A DNA stretch of 64,000 nucleotides from assembly GCF_006438915.1 (NCBI RefSeq), contig NZ_RCZE01000006.1, positions 372,001 to 436,000 on the forward strand, given 5' to 3'. The notes below the pieces were generated by a model. The model made no database searches and was not told the origin of the DNA. It was given only the letters and a program-made list of their open reading frames with translations. Each line of letters begins with the position of its first letter. The stretch's first letter is position 1. This document shows positions 48,391 through 59,176 of this stretch, piece after piece. This stretch comes from Pseudomonas arsenicoxydans. GTDB taxonomy: Bacteria > Pseudomonadota > Gammaproteobacteria > Pseudomonadales > Pseudomonadaceae. The position numbers and the translations under genes were made by a program.

Positions 48391-49578
48391 ATGGCAACGG
48401 TAGACCGCTGGCTGCTGCCAGATGGCATCGAAGAAGTACTGCCACCAGAAGCGGCGCGCATTGAAGTCGCGCGTCGTCAGGTGTTGGATCTGTTCCAGAG
48501 CTGGGGTTACGAGTTTGTCGTGACTCCCCATATCGAGTACCTGGAATCCCTGCTGACCGGCGCGGGCTCTGACCTCGATTTGCGTACCTTCAAGGTCATC
48601 GACCCGCAATCGGGCCGGCAGATGGGTTTCCGTGCCGACATCACGCCGCAAGTGGCGCGCATCGATGCGCACACCTTGCGCCGCGAAGGCCCGAGCCGCC
48701 TGTGCTATGCCGGTAGCGTGCTGCACGCCCAGCCTCGCGCCTTGTCGTCCTCGCGCAGCCCGATCCAGTTGGGTGCCGAGTTGTACGGCGATGCCAGCCC
48801 GAGCAGCGACGTGGAAGTCATCAGCCTGATGTTGGCTATGCTGCAACTGGCCGATGTGCCGGATGTGCACATGGACCTCGGTCATGTCGGCATCTACCGT
48901 GGCCTGGCCCGCGCTGCCGGTTTGTCCGGTGAAGTCGAGCAACAATTGTTCGACGCGTTGCAACGCAAGGCCATCGACGAGGTCATTACCTTGACCGAAG
49001 GCCTGCCTGCCGATTTGTCGGGCATGCTGCGCGCGTTGGTTGATTTGTGTGGCGGCCGTGAAGTGTTGGGCGCCGCCCGCGAGCGTCTGGCGAATGCGCC
49101 GGCCCCGGTTCTGGCGGCTCTGGACGACCTGCTGGCGATTGCCGAACGTCTGTCCATGCGTTTCCCGGAGCTGCCGCTGTACTTCGATCTTGGCGAGTTG
49201 CGCGGTTACCACTACCACACCGGTGTGGTGTTCGCGGTGTTCGTGCCGGGCGTTGGCCAGTCCATTGCCCAGGGCGGTCGTTACGACGACATCGGCGCCG
49301 ACTTCGGTCGCGCGCGTCCGGCCACTGGCTTCTCTACCGATTTGAAAACCCTGGTGACCCTGGGGCGTGCTGACATCGAGCTACCGTCTGGCGGTATCTG
49401 GATGCCTGACAGTACGGATGCGGCACTCTGGCAGCAGGTTTGCCAGTTGCGCAGTGAGGGTCAGCGTGTCGTTCAGGCATTGCCTGGACAACCTTTGGCC
49501 GCCGCCCGTGAAGCGGACTGCGACCGGCAATTGATTCAGCAGAACGGGCTTTGGCAAGTATTGCCGCTGGCTTCTTGA
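48391..49578 (+). CDS. hisZ: ATP phosphoribosyltransferase regulatory subunit HisZ
   Basis: HisZ is a catalytically dead histidyl-tRNA-synthetase relative that, with short HisG, forms the first enzyme of histidine synthesis. The 395-residue protein has class II synthetase-like motifs ([26 protein letters not shown]). The C-terminal half is shorter than in HisS and lacks an anticodon-binding domain, which supports HisZ. The ATG at 48391 is preceded by a tiny ATG-GCG-TAA frame that overlaps it (TAATG), with AGGGG upstream. Followed by purA. Confidence 0.93.
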   Translation: MATVDRWLLPDGIEEVLPPEAARIEVARRQVLDLFQSWGYEFVVTPHIEYLESLLTGAGSDLDLRTFKVIDPQSGRQMGFRADITPQVARIDAHTLRREGPSRLCYAGSVLHAQPRALSSSRSPIQLGAELYGDASPSSDVEVISLMLAMLQLADVPDVHMDLGHVGIYRGLARAAGLSGEVEQQLFDALQRKAIDEVITLTEGLPADLSGMLRALVDLCGGREVLGAARERLANAPAPVLAALDDLLAIAERLSMRFPELPLYFDLGELRGYHYHTGVVFAVFVPGVGQSIAQGGRYDDIGADFGRARPATGFSTDLKTLVTLGRADIELPSGGIWMPDSTDAALWQQVCQLRSEGQRVVQALPGQPLAAAREADCDRQLIQQNGLWQVLPLAS

Positions 49579-50922
<1,344 letters not shown>

Positions 50923-50941
50923 TAAGTCATTGAAGTGAAAC

Positions 50942-50975
50942 ACAAAGGGTCCTTAATAGGGCCCTTTGTCGTTTA
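50942..50975 (+). terminator. Intrinsic terminator after purA
   Basis: ACAAAGGGTCC-TTAATA-GGGCCCTTTGT (one G-T wobble) then CGTTTAT; the 11-bp stem lies 20 nt after the stop. Confidence 0.8.
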
Positions 50976-51072
50976 TGCCTCTTGGACGGCATGACCTTTG
51001 CTGTGATGTTGAATAAAAGCATCGCTTCCAGCGCGCCATCAATTTAATGGCGCCAAAGCAGAGGGATTTTAA

Positions 51073-53007
51073 GTGTCGGCAGTTCTCTCATTGTTACAAA
51101 GCCGTTTGTTGCGGCCCGTGTTCGTTACCCTCGGTATCGCCCTTTTGGTGCAAGTGCTGGTGGCTGTTGCTCTGACCCGGAGCACAGTGACTGCATTGGA
51201 AGCCGATCTGGGTGTGCGCCTGGGTGCCGACAGTCAAAAACTCTCTGGCGAACTTGAGCAGGCAGGACGTGAAGTCACGTCGAGCCTCGACAACCTCTCG
51301 ACCAGCACGCGTCAGCGCCTAACGGCCGGTTTGTCCTCGCGTTTGAAGGAGGAACAGGCTCAGTTGCGTGCGACGCTGGAAAAAGACCTGAAGGACTCCG
51401 CCAATGACATGGCGCAGCTTCTGGCCTCGGTCGCCCCCCGCGCGATGTGGGACAGCGACGTTCCAACCCTGTCCGAATTCGCCCGCCGTGCCCAGCGCAA
51501 TCCCAACGTATTGTTCGTGGTGTATGACGATGCAACCGGGCAGCACTTGACGCGCTACCTCAATCGTGAAAACCCGATCAACAAGGCACTCCTTGAAAAA
51601 GGCCAGGGCGAGCGCGCGCTGGACAAAGTGCTGGATGCAGCGAAGAACGATCCTTCGGTTTATTACCTCGAAGCCTCGATCAATCCCAATGGCGTGGAAA
51701 TCGGCAAGGTCGTGATGGGGGTCTCCACCGCCTCGGTGGAAACCGACCTCGCGGCCCTGGACAAGCGCTTCTCGGCGCTGATTGCCAGCAGCGATCAACT
51801 GGTCGGTGACAGCCTCAAGGGCGCGGCCGCGGACAGTGCCGCGGCGATGGGTGCGCGTTTGCAGTCGGCGCAGTCCACGGCGTCTGAAATGAAAGCCAAC
51901 ACCACCAGCACCGTGCAGGAAGCTGCGGCGACCTTGCGCTGGCGCATTGGCGTGGGCCTGGCCCTGGTCGGTTGTGGCGTGCTGTTGTTGCTGGCCGTGG
52001 TGCTGGGGCGTCGAGTGGTCAACCGCTTGAAGCTGCTGATCAGCGCCATGGACGATCTGGCGGCGGGCGAGGGCGACCTGACCAAGCGCGTGCAGATCAA
52101 CAGCAAGGACGAAATCGGCGACATGGCCTCGGCAGTCAATCGCTTTGTGGATAAGTTGCAGCCGATTGTGCGTGAAGCGGGCGATGTCGCTCAGCGCACC
52201 GGCGTGGAAATCGGTGCCATGACCCTGCGTAATGCCGGGGCGGACAAGGCCGCAGGCATGCAGCGCGATGAAGTGGCTGAGAGCCTGCGAGCGTTGTCGC
52301 AAATGGCGGATGAAGCCCAGTCTGAAAGCCACGCCATGCAGGCGGCTTTGCAGCAGGTGGTGGACATTCGTTCGGCCACTGACGAAAACACCCGGACTTC
52401 GGCAAAAGTCGGCAGCTTGATCGAAGCGCTGGCTGGGCAAGTTGATACCGGGGCGAAAGTCATCGAGCGACTGGCGCAGCAGAGCGAGCAGATTGAAGTG
52501 GTGTTGACGGTGATCCACGGGATCGCCGAGCAAACCAACCTGCTGGCACTGAACGCAGCCATCGAAGCGGCGCGTGCAGGCGAGACCGGTCGCGGGTTTG
52601 CTGTGGTGGCTGACGAAGTGCGGGCGCTGGCGAGCAAGACACAGAGTTCGACCGGCGACATTCAGGCGCACATCGTGGCCTTGCAACAAGGTGCGCGTGA
52701 AGCGGTGGCGGCGATTGGTCAGGCCGGGCGTCAGGCCAGCGAAGGTTTGCTGGTACTGCGCGACAGTGCGCGGTTGCAGCAGTCGGTGCAGGAGTCAGTC
52801 GAGCAGGTGCATGCGGCGATTGGCCTGGCGACTCAGGCAGCGGCGCACCAGGCCCAAGGTGCGCAGGCAGTGCGCGGTCGGGTTGAAACCATTCATGCAC
52901 AGGCTGAGAAAGCGGCTCAGGCGGTGGTGGAAACCACGGCCAGCGGCAAGGTGCTGGATGGGTTGGCGGCGCAGTTGAAGGCGAGTCTGGGGCAGTTCAG
53001 GGCGTAA
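51073..53007 (+). CDS. Methyl-accepting chemotaxis protein
   Basis: This 644-residue receptor has a first membrane helix (about 14-36), a long periplasmic part rich in heptads (about 37-288), a second membrane helix (about 291-312), a HAMP domain (about 313-365) and a cytoplasmic signalling hairpin. The tip [21 protein letters not shown] begins near residue 484. No C-terminal CheR-binding pentapeptide is visible. It starts at GTG 51073 after AGAGGGATTT. Ligand unknown; no che genes are near, so it is an orphan receptor feeding a distant pathway. Confidence 0.92.
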   Translation: MSAVLSLLQSRLLRPVFVTLGIALLVQVLVAVALTRSTVTALEADLGVRLGADSQKLSGELEQAGREVTSSLDNLSTSTRQRLTAGLSSRLKEEQAQLRATLEKDLKDSANDMAQLLASVAPRAMWDSDVPTLSEFARRAQRNPNVLFVVYDDATGQHLTRYLNRENPINKALLEKGQGERALDKVLDAAKNDPSVYYLEASINPNGVEIGKVVMGVSTASVETDLAALDKRFSALIASSDQLVGDSLKGAAADSAAAMGARLQSAQSTASEMKANTTSTVQEAAATLRWRIGVGLALVGCGVLLLLAVVLGRRVVNRLKLLISAMDDLAAGEGDLTKRVQINSKDEIGDMASAVNRFVDKLQPIVREAGDVAQRTGVEIGAMTLRNAGADKAAGMQRDEVAESLRALSQMADEAQSESHAMQAALQQVVDIRSATDENTRTSAKVGSLIEALAGQVDTGAKVIERLAQQSEQIEVVLTVIHGIAEQTNLLALNAAIEAARAGETGRGFAVVADEVRALASKTQSSTGDIQAHIVALQQGAREAVAAIGQAGRQASEGLLVLRDSARLQQSVQESVEQVHAAIGLATQAAAHQAQGAQAVRGRVETIHAQAEKAAQAVVETTASGKVLDGLAAQLKASLGQFRA

Positions 53008-53024
53008 CTGGTTGTCCAGACTGG

Positions 53025-53124
53025 CCCCTTCGCGAGCAAGCCCGCTCCCACATTTGATCTCTGGTGCCCACAAATAGTGAGCTCACCGTAGATCCAGTGT
53101 GGGAGCGGGCTTGCTCGCGAAGGC
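53025..53124. repeat. REP pair, TGTGGGAGCGGGC family
   Basis: CCTTCGCGAGCAAGCCCGCT and its inverse enclose about 45 nt between the convergent chemoreceptor and permease genes, ending four bases before the permease stop. Confidence 0.9.
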
Positions 53125-53128
53125 GGTC

Positions 53129-54694
53129 TCAACGGCTCAAATACATCCGAGTCGTGAGTAGATAAACCGGCACCCCTGACACCACTATCAACAACGCCGC
53201 ATAAGGCGCCGCTGCCGCAAACTCCACATTCGCGGTATGCGCCCACACCTCTGTCGCCAAGGTATTGAGCCCGGTCGGGCTCAACAGCAATGTCGCCGTC
53301 AGCTCCTTCATCGCATCCAGAAACACCAACGCAAACGCCGCACCCAGCGCCGGGAAAATAATCGGCAGCGTGATTCGGCAAAACGCGCTGAACGACGTAG
53401 CCCCCAGCGTGCGCGCCGCCTCTTCCAGTTGCGGTGCAGCCTTGTTCAAAGCCGTTCGAATCGGCGCCTGAGCCAGTGGCAAAAACAACAGCGCGTAAGC
53501 GATCAGCAGCAAGGCGGACGTCTGGTACAGCGCTGGCACATAGTGCAGGGCGAAATACACCAACGTCAGCGCAATCACCAAGCCCGGCAGCGCATGCAGC
53601 AGATAGGGCAGGCGCTCGGCCCAGATTGCCAATGGACCCTTGTAACGGACCACCAGCAAGCCCACCGGCACGGCCAGCACCAGACAAAGCGCTGCGCCAC
53701 CCAGCGACAGTGCCAGCGATGAGAGCAGTGCTTCGCCGATTGCGGCTACCGGGAATGCTGCTGAAGAGCCGACCGCCAGCCAATAGCCCAGCATCCCCAG
53801 CGGAATGCCACTGCCGATGATCGCCAGCGCCAGGCAGTAAAGCTGTCCGACACCCGCCCAAGGCCCCAATCGAACCTGTTCCGCGTGCCGCGCCGCACCC
53901 TGGCCGGTACGAACATGCCGGCCCTTGCCGCGAACCCGCAGCTCCAGCCACAACAACACCAGGCACATCGCCAGCAACACCGCCGACAGCATGGCCGCGT
54001 TGGCATTACTGAATTCCAGTTCGAATTGCTGATAAATCGCCGTGGTAAAGGTTTGCAGGCCGATGATCGATAGCGCGCCGAACTCCACCAGCATGTGCAG
54101 CGCAATCAACAGTGAGCCCGCCAGCAACGACGGCCAGAGCAGCGGCAGCGTGATTCTGAAAAACACGCCCCAGCGATTCTGTCCAAGTGTCCGGGCAGAT
54201 TCTTCAAGAGAGGGATCAAGATTGCGCAACGTCGCCGCGACCGGCAGAAAGATCAGCGGGTACTTGGAAAGCGTCATCACCAGAATCGCCCCGCCCAGGC
54301 CTTCGAAGTGAGCGCTGAGCGATACCCAGGTAAAACTGCTGACAAACGCCGGAACGGCGAACGGCAAGCAAAGGATGACGCCCCACAAACGTCGTCCCGG
54401 CAGATTGCTGCGTTCCAGCAGCCAGGCCAGCGACAGGCCGATCACGGCGCAGGCCAGCGTCACGCCGGCCATCAGCGCCAACGTATTACGCAGCAGCCCA
54501 AACACATAAGGTCGCCACAGCAGATGCAACGCCTCGGCCCAGCCTGCTTGCCAGGCTTTTAGGCCGACGTACATCAGCGGTAACAGGCTGAGCACAACCA
54601 GCAACAGCACCGGTAGCAACAGCCAGATCGACGGTCGCTTGCGCCGTGGCACGTAACCTCCGCTAGAGGCTGGGGCGGATAACGATGCGCTCAT
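53129..54694 (-). CDS. Ferric iron ABC transporter permease (FbpB/SfuB type)
   Basis: This 521-residue protein is a fused permease with about 12 membrane helices and two EAA loops for the ATPase (EESARTLGQNRWGVFFRITL and EEAARTLGATSFSAFCRITL), the layout of FbpB/SfuB. It takes iron delivered by the periplasmic binding protein encoded just upstream; start and stop overlap as TGATG. No ATPase gene is present in the window, so the ATPase must come from elsewhere. Confidence 0.9.
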   Translation of the reverse strand: MSASLSAPASSGGYVPRRKRPSIWLLLPVLLLVVLSLLPLMYVGLKAWQAGWAEALHLLWRPYVFGLLRNTLALMAGVTLACAVIGLSLAWLLERSNLPGRRLWGVILCLPFAVPAFVSSFTWVSLSAHFEGLGGAILVMTLSKYPLIFLPVAATLRNLDPSLEESARTLGQNRWGVFFRITLPLLWPSLLAGSLLIALHMLVEFGALSIIGLQTFTTAIYQQFELEFSNANAAMLSAVLLAMCLVLLWLELRVRGKGRHVRTGQGAARHAEQVRLGPWAGVGQLYCLALAIIGSGIPLGMLGYWLAVGSSAAFPVAAIGEALLSSLALSLGGAALCLVLAVPVGLLVVRYKGPLAIWAERLPYLLHALPGLVIALTLVYFALHYVPALYQTSALLLIAYALLFLPLAQAPIRTALNKAAPQLEEAARTLGATSFSAFCRITLPIIFPALGAAFALVFLDAMKELTATLLLSPTGLNTLATEVWAHTANVEFAAAAPYAALLIVVSGVPVYLLTTRMYLSR

Positions 54695-55704
54695 CAGTTC
54701 AAGCCAACGTCGCGTTCCAGGTCCAGGGCCTGTTCGGCGTTACCCAGATCGGCCGGTGTGACATTGGGGGCTTGCAGTTCGCTGAAAGGCTTGAGGCCGC
54801 GGTCCGATTCCATGCCTTTGTGCAGCGGGTATTCGGCGGTGGTCTGGGTGATCACGCGCTGGCCTTCTTCGCTGGCCATATAGGCCAGAAATGCCTGGGC
54901 TTCTTTTGGGTGTTTGCTGGATTTCAGCACGGCTGCGCTGGAAACGGTGATCAGCCCGCCGACGTCGCCGCCGGTGAAGTAATGCAGTTTGGAATCCAGC
55001 TGGCCTTTCTCGCGTTGCAGGGCGAACCAGTAATAGTTGTTCACCAGCACCGTGGGGACTTCACCATTTTCCACGGCCTTGAGGGCGACCATGTTGTTGC
55101 TGTAGGTCTTGCCGAACGCGCGCAGGCCGGTCAGCCATTCTTCAGCCGCATCCATGCCATGTACTTTGATGATCGCGACCGCTTGTTCCTGGAAGGCGCC
55201 ACTGGTGGGCACGAAGCCGACCTTGCCTTGCCATTTCGGATTGGAGAATTCCATCACTGATGTTGGCAGGTCCTTCTCCTCGATCAGCTTGGGATTGTAG
55301 GCCACCACCCGGACCCGGGCCGTAATGCCGATCCAGGTGCCGTTGCCCGCAACATAGTCCTTGGGCAAAACTGCCAGCGTGGCGTCGTCGGTCTTGGCGA
55401 GGAAACCTTGCTCGCCGAGTTTGTTCAGTGGCGGCGATTCTTCGGTGTAGATCACGTCGGCGGGGGAGCGATCGCCTTCTTCCATGACCTGGCTGGCGAG
55501 CTGGTTGCTGCTGCCTTTGCGCACTTTCACATGGATGCCGGTCTTGGCTTCGAAAGCCTTGGCGATGGCGTCGCCGACTTCCTTGTGTTGACCGTTATAG
55601 AGCGTCAGGGAAGCCGGATCGGCAGCCTGGGTGAGGGGAGTGGCGAGTGCCAGGCCGAGCAGGGTGAACGTCAGGCCGCGGCGCAGGGTATTTCGAAACA
55701 TCAT
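54694..55704 (-). CDS. Ferric iron ABC transporter substrate-binding protein (FbpA/HitA type)
   Basis: This 336-residue periplasmic protein has a signal peptide (about 1-27) and the class of binding protein that holds bare Fe(III) with two adjacent tyrosines near the C-terminus; NNYYWF (about 204-209) fits that dyad. It starts LTLYNGQHKEVGDAIAKAFE after the signal. The ATG at 55704 follows GAGGAACCC; a second ATG is one codon on. A probable Fur box lies upstream, in line with iron control. Confidence 0.9.
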   Translation of the reverse strand: MMFRNTLRRGLTFTLLGLALATPLTQAADPASLTLYNGQHKEVGDAIAKAFEAKTGIHVKVRKGSSNQLASQVMEEGDRSPADVIYTEESPPLNKLGEQGFLAKTDDATLAVLPKDYVAGNGTWIGITARVRVVAYNPKLIEEKDLPTSVMEFSNPKWQGKVGFVPTSGAFQEQAVAIIKVHGMDAAEEWLTGLRAFGKTYSNNMVALKAVENGEVPTVLVNNYYWFALQREKGQLDSKLHYFTGGDVGGLITVSSAAVLKSSKHPKEAQAFLAYMASEEGQRVITQTTAEYPLHKGMESDRGLKPFSELQAPNVTPADLGNAEQALDLERDVGLN

Positions 55705-55742
55705 TCGCAGGGTTCCTCACTGTCGCATTTGCAAAAACTTGC

Positions 55743-55761
55743 AACAATGATAAACGATATT
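55743..55761 (-). promoter_or_regulatory. Probable Fur box for the iron transporter
   Basis: The 19-mer AACAATGATAAACGATATT matches the Fur consensus (GATAATGATAATCATTATC) at about 13 of 19 positions, and AACAAT...ATTGTT is palindromic around it. It lies 39 nt before the binding-protein start, so Fe-Fur would cover the promoter. Confidence 0.7.
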
Positions 55762-55796
55762 GTTTCTCAAGTGCGCCTTGCGGGCGTATACCCAGC

Positions 55797-55866
55797 CTGT
55801 AGGAGCAAAGCTTGCTCGCGATGGCAATCTTGAGGGCGCCATCGCGGGCAAGCCTTGCTTCTACAG
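55797..55866. repeat. Single REP-like palindrome, TGTAGGAGCAAAGC family
   Basis: CTGTAGGAGCAAAGCTTGCT and its imperfect inverse ending GCAAGCCTTGCTTCTACAG form one long hairpin, a third REP-type variant in this window. Confidence 0.8.
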
Positions 55867-55900
55867 AAGATGCGTCTGGATTTTTGGAGGCCAGAAACGC

Positions 55901-55923
55901 AAAAACCCGCTTTCGCGGGTTTC
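55901..55923 (-). terminator. Terminator after tRNA-Leu copy 1
   Basis: On the minus strand the hairpin ACCCGC-GAAA-GCGGGT is followed by TTTTTG, 35 nt after the tRNA 3' end. Confidence 0.85.
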
Positions 55924-55957
55924 TGTGAAATTCAAGGTCGTAACCTTGAATTTGAAT

Positions 55958-56044
55958 TGGTGCCCAGAAGAAGACTCGAACTTCCACGACCTTGCGGTCA
56001 CCAGCACCTGAAGCTGGCGTGTCTACCAATTTCACCATCTGGGC
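55958..56044 (-). tRNA. tRNA-Leu (anticodon CAG), copy 1
   Basis: The minus strand reads GCCCAGATGGTGAAATTGG at the 5' end. It has the 7-bp acceptor stem GCCCAGA/TCTGGGC, anticodon stem CCAGC/GCTGG with loop TTCAGGT (CAG, reading CUG), a long variable arm, TTCGAGTC and an encoded CCA. At 87 nt it is a typical class II leucine tRNA. Confidence 0.97.
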
Positions 56045-56169
56045 ATTTATCTTCAGCGTTGCCGCTGTTGATGTGGCGCACTATACGGAGAGCGTTTTGA
56101 TCTGTAAACCCCTGATTTAGATTTAATAAATCAGAAGCCTGGAATACGAAAACCAGATGCTGTAAATGC

Positions 56170-56193
56170 AAAAACCCGCTTTCGCGGGTTTTT
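56170..56193 (-). terminator. Terminator after tRNA-Leu copy 2
   Basis: Minus-strand AACCCGC-GAAA-GCGGGTTTTT hairpin, nearly the same as the one after copy 1, 40 nt past the tRNA 3' end. Confidence 0.9.
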
Positions 56194-56232
56194 GTGTGAG
56201 CCTTGAAATTGATCTAATCTCAAGCTCGAAAT

Positions 56233-56319
56233 TGGTGCCCAGAAGAAGACTCGAACTTCCACGACCTTGCGGTCACCAGCACCTGAAGCTGGCGTGTCTA
56301 CCAATTTCACCATCTGGGC
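56233..56319 (-). tRNA. tRNA-Leu (anticodon CAG), copy 2
   Basis: All 87 bases, including the CCA, are identical to copy 1. Each copy carries its own terminator, so the repeat unit is tRNA plus terminator. The copies supply the main leucine codon CUG of this GC-rich genome. Confidence 0.97.
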
Positions 56320-56545
56320 AGTATCGAGAGCGCGTCTGCGTCGTCGATGGCGCGCACTATACGGAGCGTCTTTTTAACTGTAAACCCCCGACATCAAAAA
56401 AACCTGGAAAATTTCGCCAGTGGTCTTTAAATCAGCTTTGCGATGTCGATAAAGGGCTTTAGAAGGGCTGTCATAGCTTGAAATTTCCCGTTTCATTACG
56501 CCTATGCCAAACTAACCCGCATATAGACAAGGTGAAAACTCTCTA

Positions 56546-59176
56546 ATGGCCGATTGGCAGTCCCTCGATCCCGAGGCCGCTCGTGAAGCGGAAAAATATG
56601 AAAACCCCATTCCTAGCCGCGAACTGATCCTTCAGCACCTTGCTGATCGAGGTTCGCCTGCTAACCGTGAGCAGCTGGTTGAAGAGTTTGGTCTGACCAC
56701 AGAAGACCAGATCGAAGCCCTGCGTCGCCGCCTGCGCGCCATGGAGCGCGACGCTCAGCTCATCTATACCCGTCGCGGCACCTATGCGCCGGTGGACAAG
56801 CTCGACCTGATCCTGGGCCGCATCAGCGGTCACCGTGACGGCTTCGGCTTCCTGGTGCCGGACGACGGCAGTGACGACCTGTTCATGAGCCCGGCGCAAA
56901 TGCGTCTGGTCTTCGATGGCGATCGTGCCCTGGCCCGCGTTTCCGGTCTCGATCGTCGCGGTCGCCGTGAAGGCATGATCGTCGAAGTGGTTTCCCGCGC
57001 TCACGAAACCATCGTCGGTCGCTATTTCGAAGAAGGCGGTATCGGCTTCGTCGTTGCGGATAACCCGAAGATCCAGCAAGAAGTGCTGGTCACGCCGGGT
57101 CGCAATGCCAACGCCCAGATCGGCCAATTCGTTGAAGTGAAGATCACTCACTGGCCGACACCACGCTTCCAGCCGCAAGGCGACGTGGTCGAGGTTGTGG
57201 GCAACTACATGGCGCCGGGCATGGAAATCGATGTCGCCCTGCGCACCTACGACATTCCTCACGTCTGGCCTGAAGCGGTGTTGAAAGAAGCCGCCAAGCT
57301 CAAGCCGGAAGTCGAAGAGAAAGACAAAGAGAAGCGCATCGACCTGCGCCATCTGCCGTTCGTGACCATCGACGGTGAAGATGCGCGCGACTTCGATGAC
57401 GCGGTTTACTGCGAATCCAAGCCGGGCAAGCTGCGCCTGTTCTCCGGTGGCTGGAAGTTGTACGTGGCGATTGCCGACGTTTCCAGTTACGTGAAGATCG
57501 GTTCGGCCCTGGACAACGAATCCCAGGTTCGCGGCAACTCGGTGTACTTCCCCGAGCGCGTGATACCCATGCTGCCGGAGCAGCTGTCCAACGGCCTGTG
57601 CTCGCTGAACCCGCACGTCGACCGTCTGGCCATGGTTTGCGAGATGACCATCTCCAAGTCCGGCGAAATGACCGACTACTGCTTCTACGAAGCGGTGATT
57701 CACTCCCACGCTCGCCTGACTTACAACAAAGTCAGCGCGATGCTGGAAACGCCGAAACTCACCGAAGCGCGTCAGCTTCGCGGCGAGTACAACGACGTTC
57801 TGCCGCACCTCAAGCAGCTTTACGCACTGTACAAAGTGCTGCTGGCCGCTCGTCACGTGCGTGGCGCGATCGATTTCGAAACGCAGGAAACCCGGATCAT
57901 CTTCGGGACCGAGCGCAAGATTGCCGAAATCCGTCCGACCGTGCGTAACGATGCGCACAAGCTGATCGAGGAATGCATGCTGGCGGCCAACGTGGCCACC
58001 GCTGAATTCCTGAAAAAGCACGAAATCCCGGCGCTGTACCGCGTCCACGATGGTCCGCCACCGGAGCGTCTGGAAAAACTTCGCGCCTTCCTCGGTGAGC
58101 TCGGCCTGTCCCTGCATAAAGGCAAGGACGGCCCGTCGCCGAAGGACTACCAGGCATTGCTGGCAAGTATCAAGGACCGTCCGGATTTCCATCTGATCCA
58201 GACCGTTATGCTTCGCTCTTTGAGCCAGGCGGTGTACAGCGCTGATAACCAGGGTCACTTCGGCCTGAATTACGAAGCCTATACCCACTTCACCTCGCCG
58301 ATCCGCCGCTACCCGGACTTGCTCACGCACCGGGCGATCCGCAGCGTGATCCATTCCAAGCAGGACACCCCGCACGTTCGCCGTGCTGGCGCGATGACCA
58401 TTCCGAAGGCGCGGATCTATCCGTACGACGAAGCGACACTGGAGCAGCTTGGCGAGCAATGCTCGATGAGCGAGCGCCGTGCCGACGAAGCGACCCGCGA
58501 CGTCGTGAACTGGCTCAAGTGCGAGTTCATGAAAGATCGCGTGGGCGAGTCGTTCCCGGGTGTGATCACTGCCGTGACCGGTTTCGGCCTGTTCGTCGAA
58601 CTGACCGATATCTACGTCGAAGGCCTGGTGCACGTCACCGCGCTGCCGGGCGATTACTACCACTTCGATCCCGTGCATCACCGCCTCGCCGGTGAGCGTA
58701 CCGGTCGCAGCTTCCGTCTGGGCGACACCGTTGAAGTGCGCGTCATGCGCGTTGACCTCGACGAGCGCAAGATCGACTTCGAGATGGCTGAAAAAACCAT
58801 CAGCGCGCCGATTGGCCGCAAGAAGCGTGGAACTGAAACTACTGCTCCAGCGGCTAAAACCGCCGCAGAACCGGCACCGGCGAAAACCGGTCGTCGTCCT
58901 GCCAAGGAAAAGGCTCCCGAAGCCTATCGCCCAAGCGATGCGGCGGCGAAAAACGCCGAGCTGCGCAAAAGCCGTGAACTGAAACAGGCGTTGCTGTCTG
59001 AAGCGAAAAGCGGCGGTAAAGCGGCGTCTGGGGGAAAGACCGGACGGTCGGCGCCTGACAAGGCCCCCGGCGGCAAGCCAGCAAAACCGAGCAAACATCG
59101 TAAAGGCCCGCCAAAAGCGGGTGCTGCTCCAGCTGCCAAAAGTGGCGGAGTGCGTAAACCTAAGGCCAAGTCATGA
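56546..59176 (+). CDS. rnr: Ribonuclease R
   Basis: RNase R degrades structured RNA 3' to 5' and takes part in rRNA and tmRNA quality control. The 876-residue protein has an N-terminal helix-turn-helix (about 20-80), cold-shock OB folds (about 85-220), the RNB catalytic domain with DGEDARDFDDAVY (about 272-284), an S1 domain (about 645-730), and a Lys/Ala/Pro-rich basic tail of about 120 residues. No strong Shine-Dalgarno precedes the ATG at 56546. Its stop overlaps rlmB as ATGA. Confidence 0.97.
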   Translation: MADWQSLDPEAAREAEKYENPIPSRELILQHLADRGSPANREQLVEEFGLTTEDQIEALRRRLRAMERDAQLIYTRRGTYAPVDKLDLILGRISGHRDGFGFLVPDDGSDDLFMSPAQMRLVFDGDRALARVSGLDRRGRREGMIVEVVSRAHETIVGRYFEEGGIGFVVADNPKIQQEVLVTPGRNANAQIGQFVEVKITHWPTPRFQPQGDVVEVVGNYMAPGMEIDVALRTYDIPHVWPEAVLKEAAKLKPEVEEKDKEKRIDLRHLPFVTIDGEDARDFDDAVYCESKPGKLRLFSGGWKLYVAIADVSSYVKIGSALDNESQVRGNSVYFPERVIPMLPEQLSNGLCSLNPHVDRLAMVCEMTISKSGEMTDYCFYEAVIHSHARLTYNKVSAMLETPKLTEARQLRGEYNDVLPHLKQLYALYKVLLAARHVRGAIDFETQETRIIFGTERKIAEIRPTVRNDAHKLIEECMLAANVATAEFLKKHEIPALYRVHDGPPPERLEKLRAFLGELGLSLHKGKDGPSPKDYQALLASIKDRPDFHLIQTVMLRSLSQAVYSADNQGHFGLNYEAYTHFTSPIRRYPDLLTHRAIRSVIHSKQDTPHVRRAGAMTIPKARIYPYDEATLEQLGEQCSMSERRADEATRDVVNWLKCEFMKDRVGESFPGVITAVTGFGLFVELTDIYVEGLVHVTALPGDYYHFDPVHHRLAGERTGRSFRLGDTVEVRVMRVDLDERKIDFEMAEKTISAPIGRKKRGTETTAPAAKTAAEPAPAKTGRRPAKEKAPEAYRPSDAAAKNAELRKSRELKQALLSEAKSGGKAASGGKTGRSAPDKAPGGKPAKPSKHRKGPPKAGAAPAAKSGGVRKPKAKS

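Noticed and set aside
48391..49578. Histidyl-tRNA synthetase (hisS)
   Set aside because: Too short, no anticodon-binding domain and located before purA; HisZ fits better.
55595..56038. 147-residue minus-strand frame through tRNA-Leu
   Set aside because: It reads through a tRNA gene and its terminator; artefact.
56543..59098. 851-residue frame antisense to rnr
   Set aside because: Composition is that of a reversed coding strand (His/Gln/Arg-rich) and RNase R is unmistakable on the plus strand.
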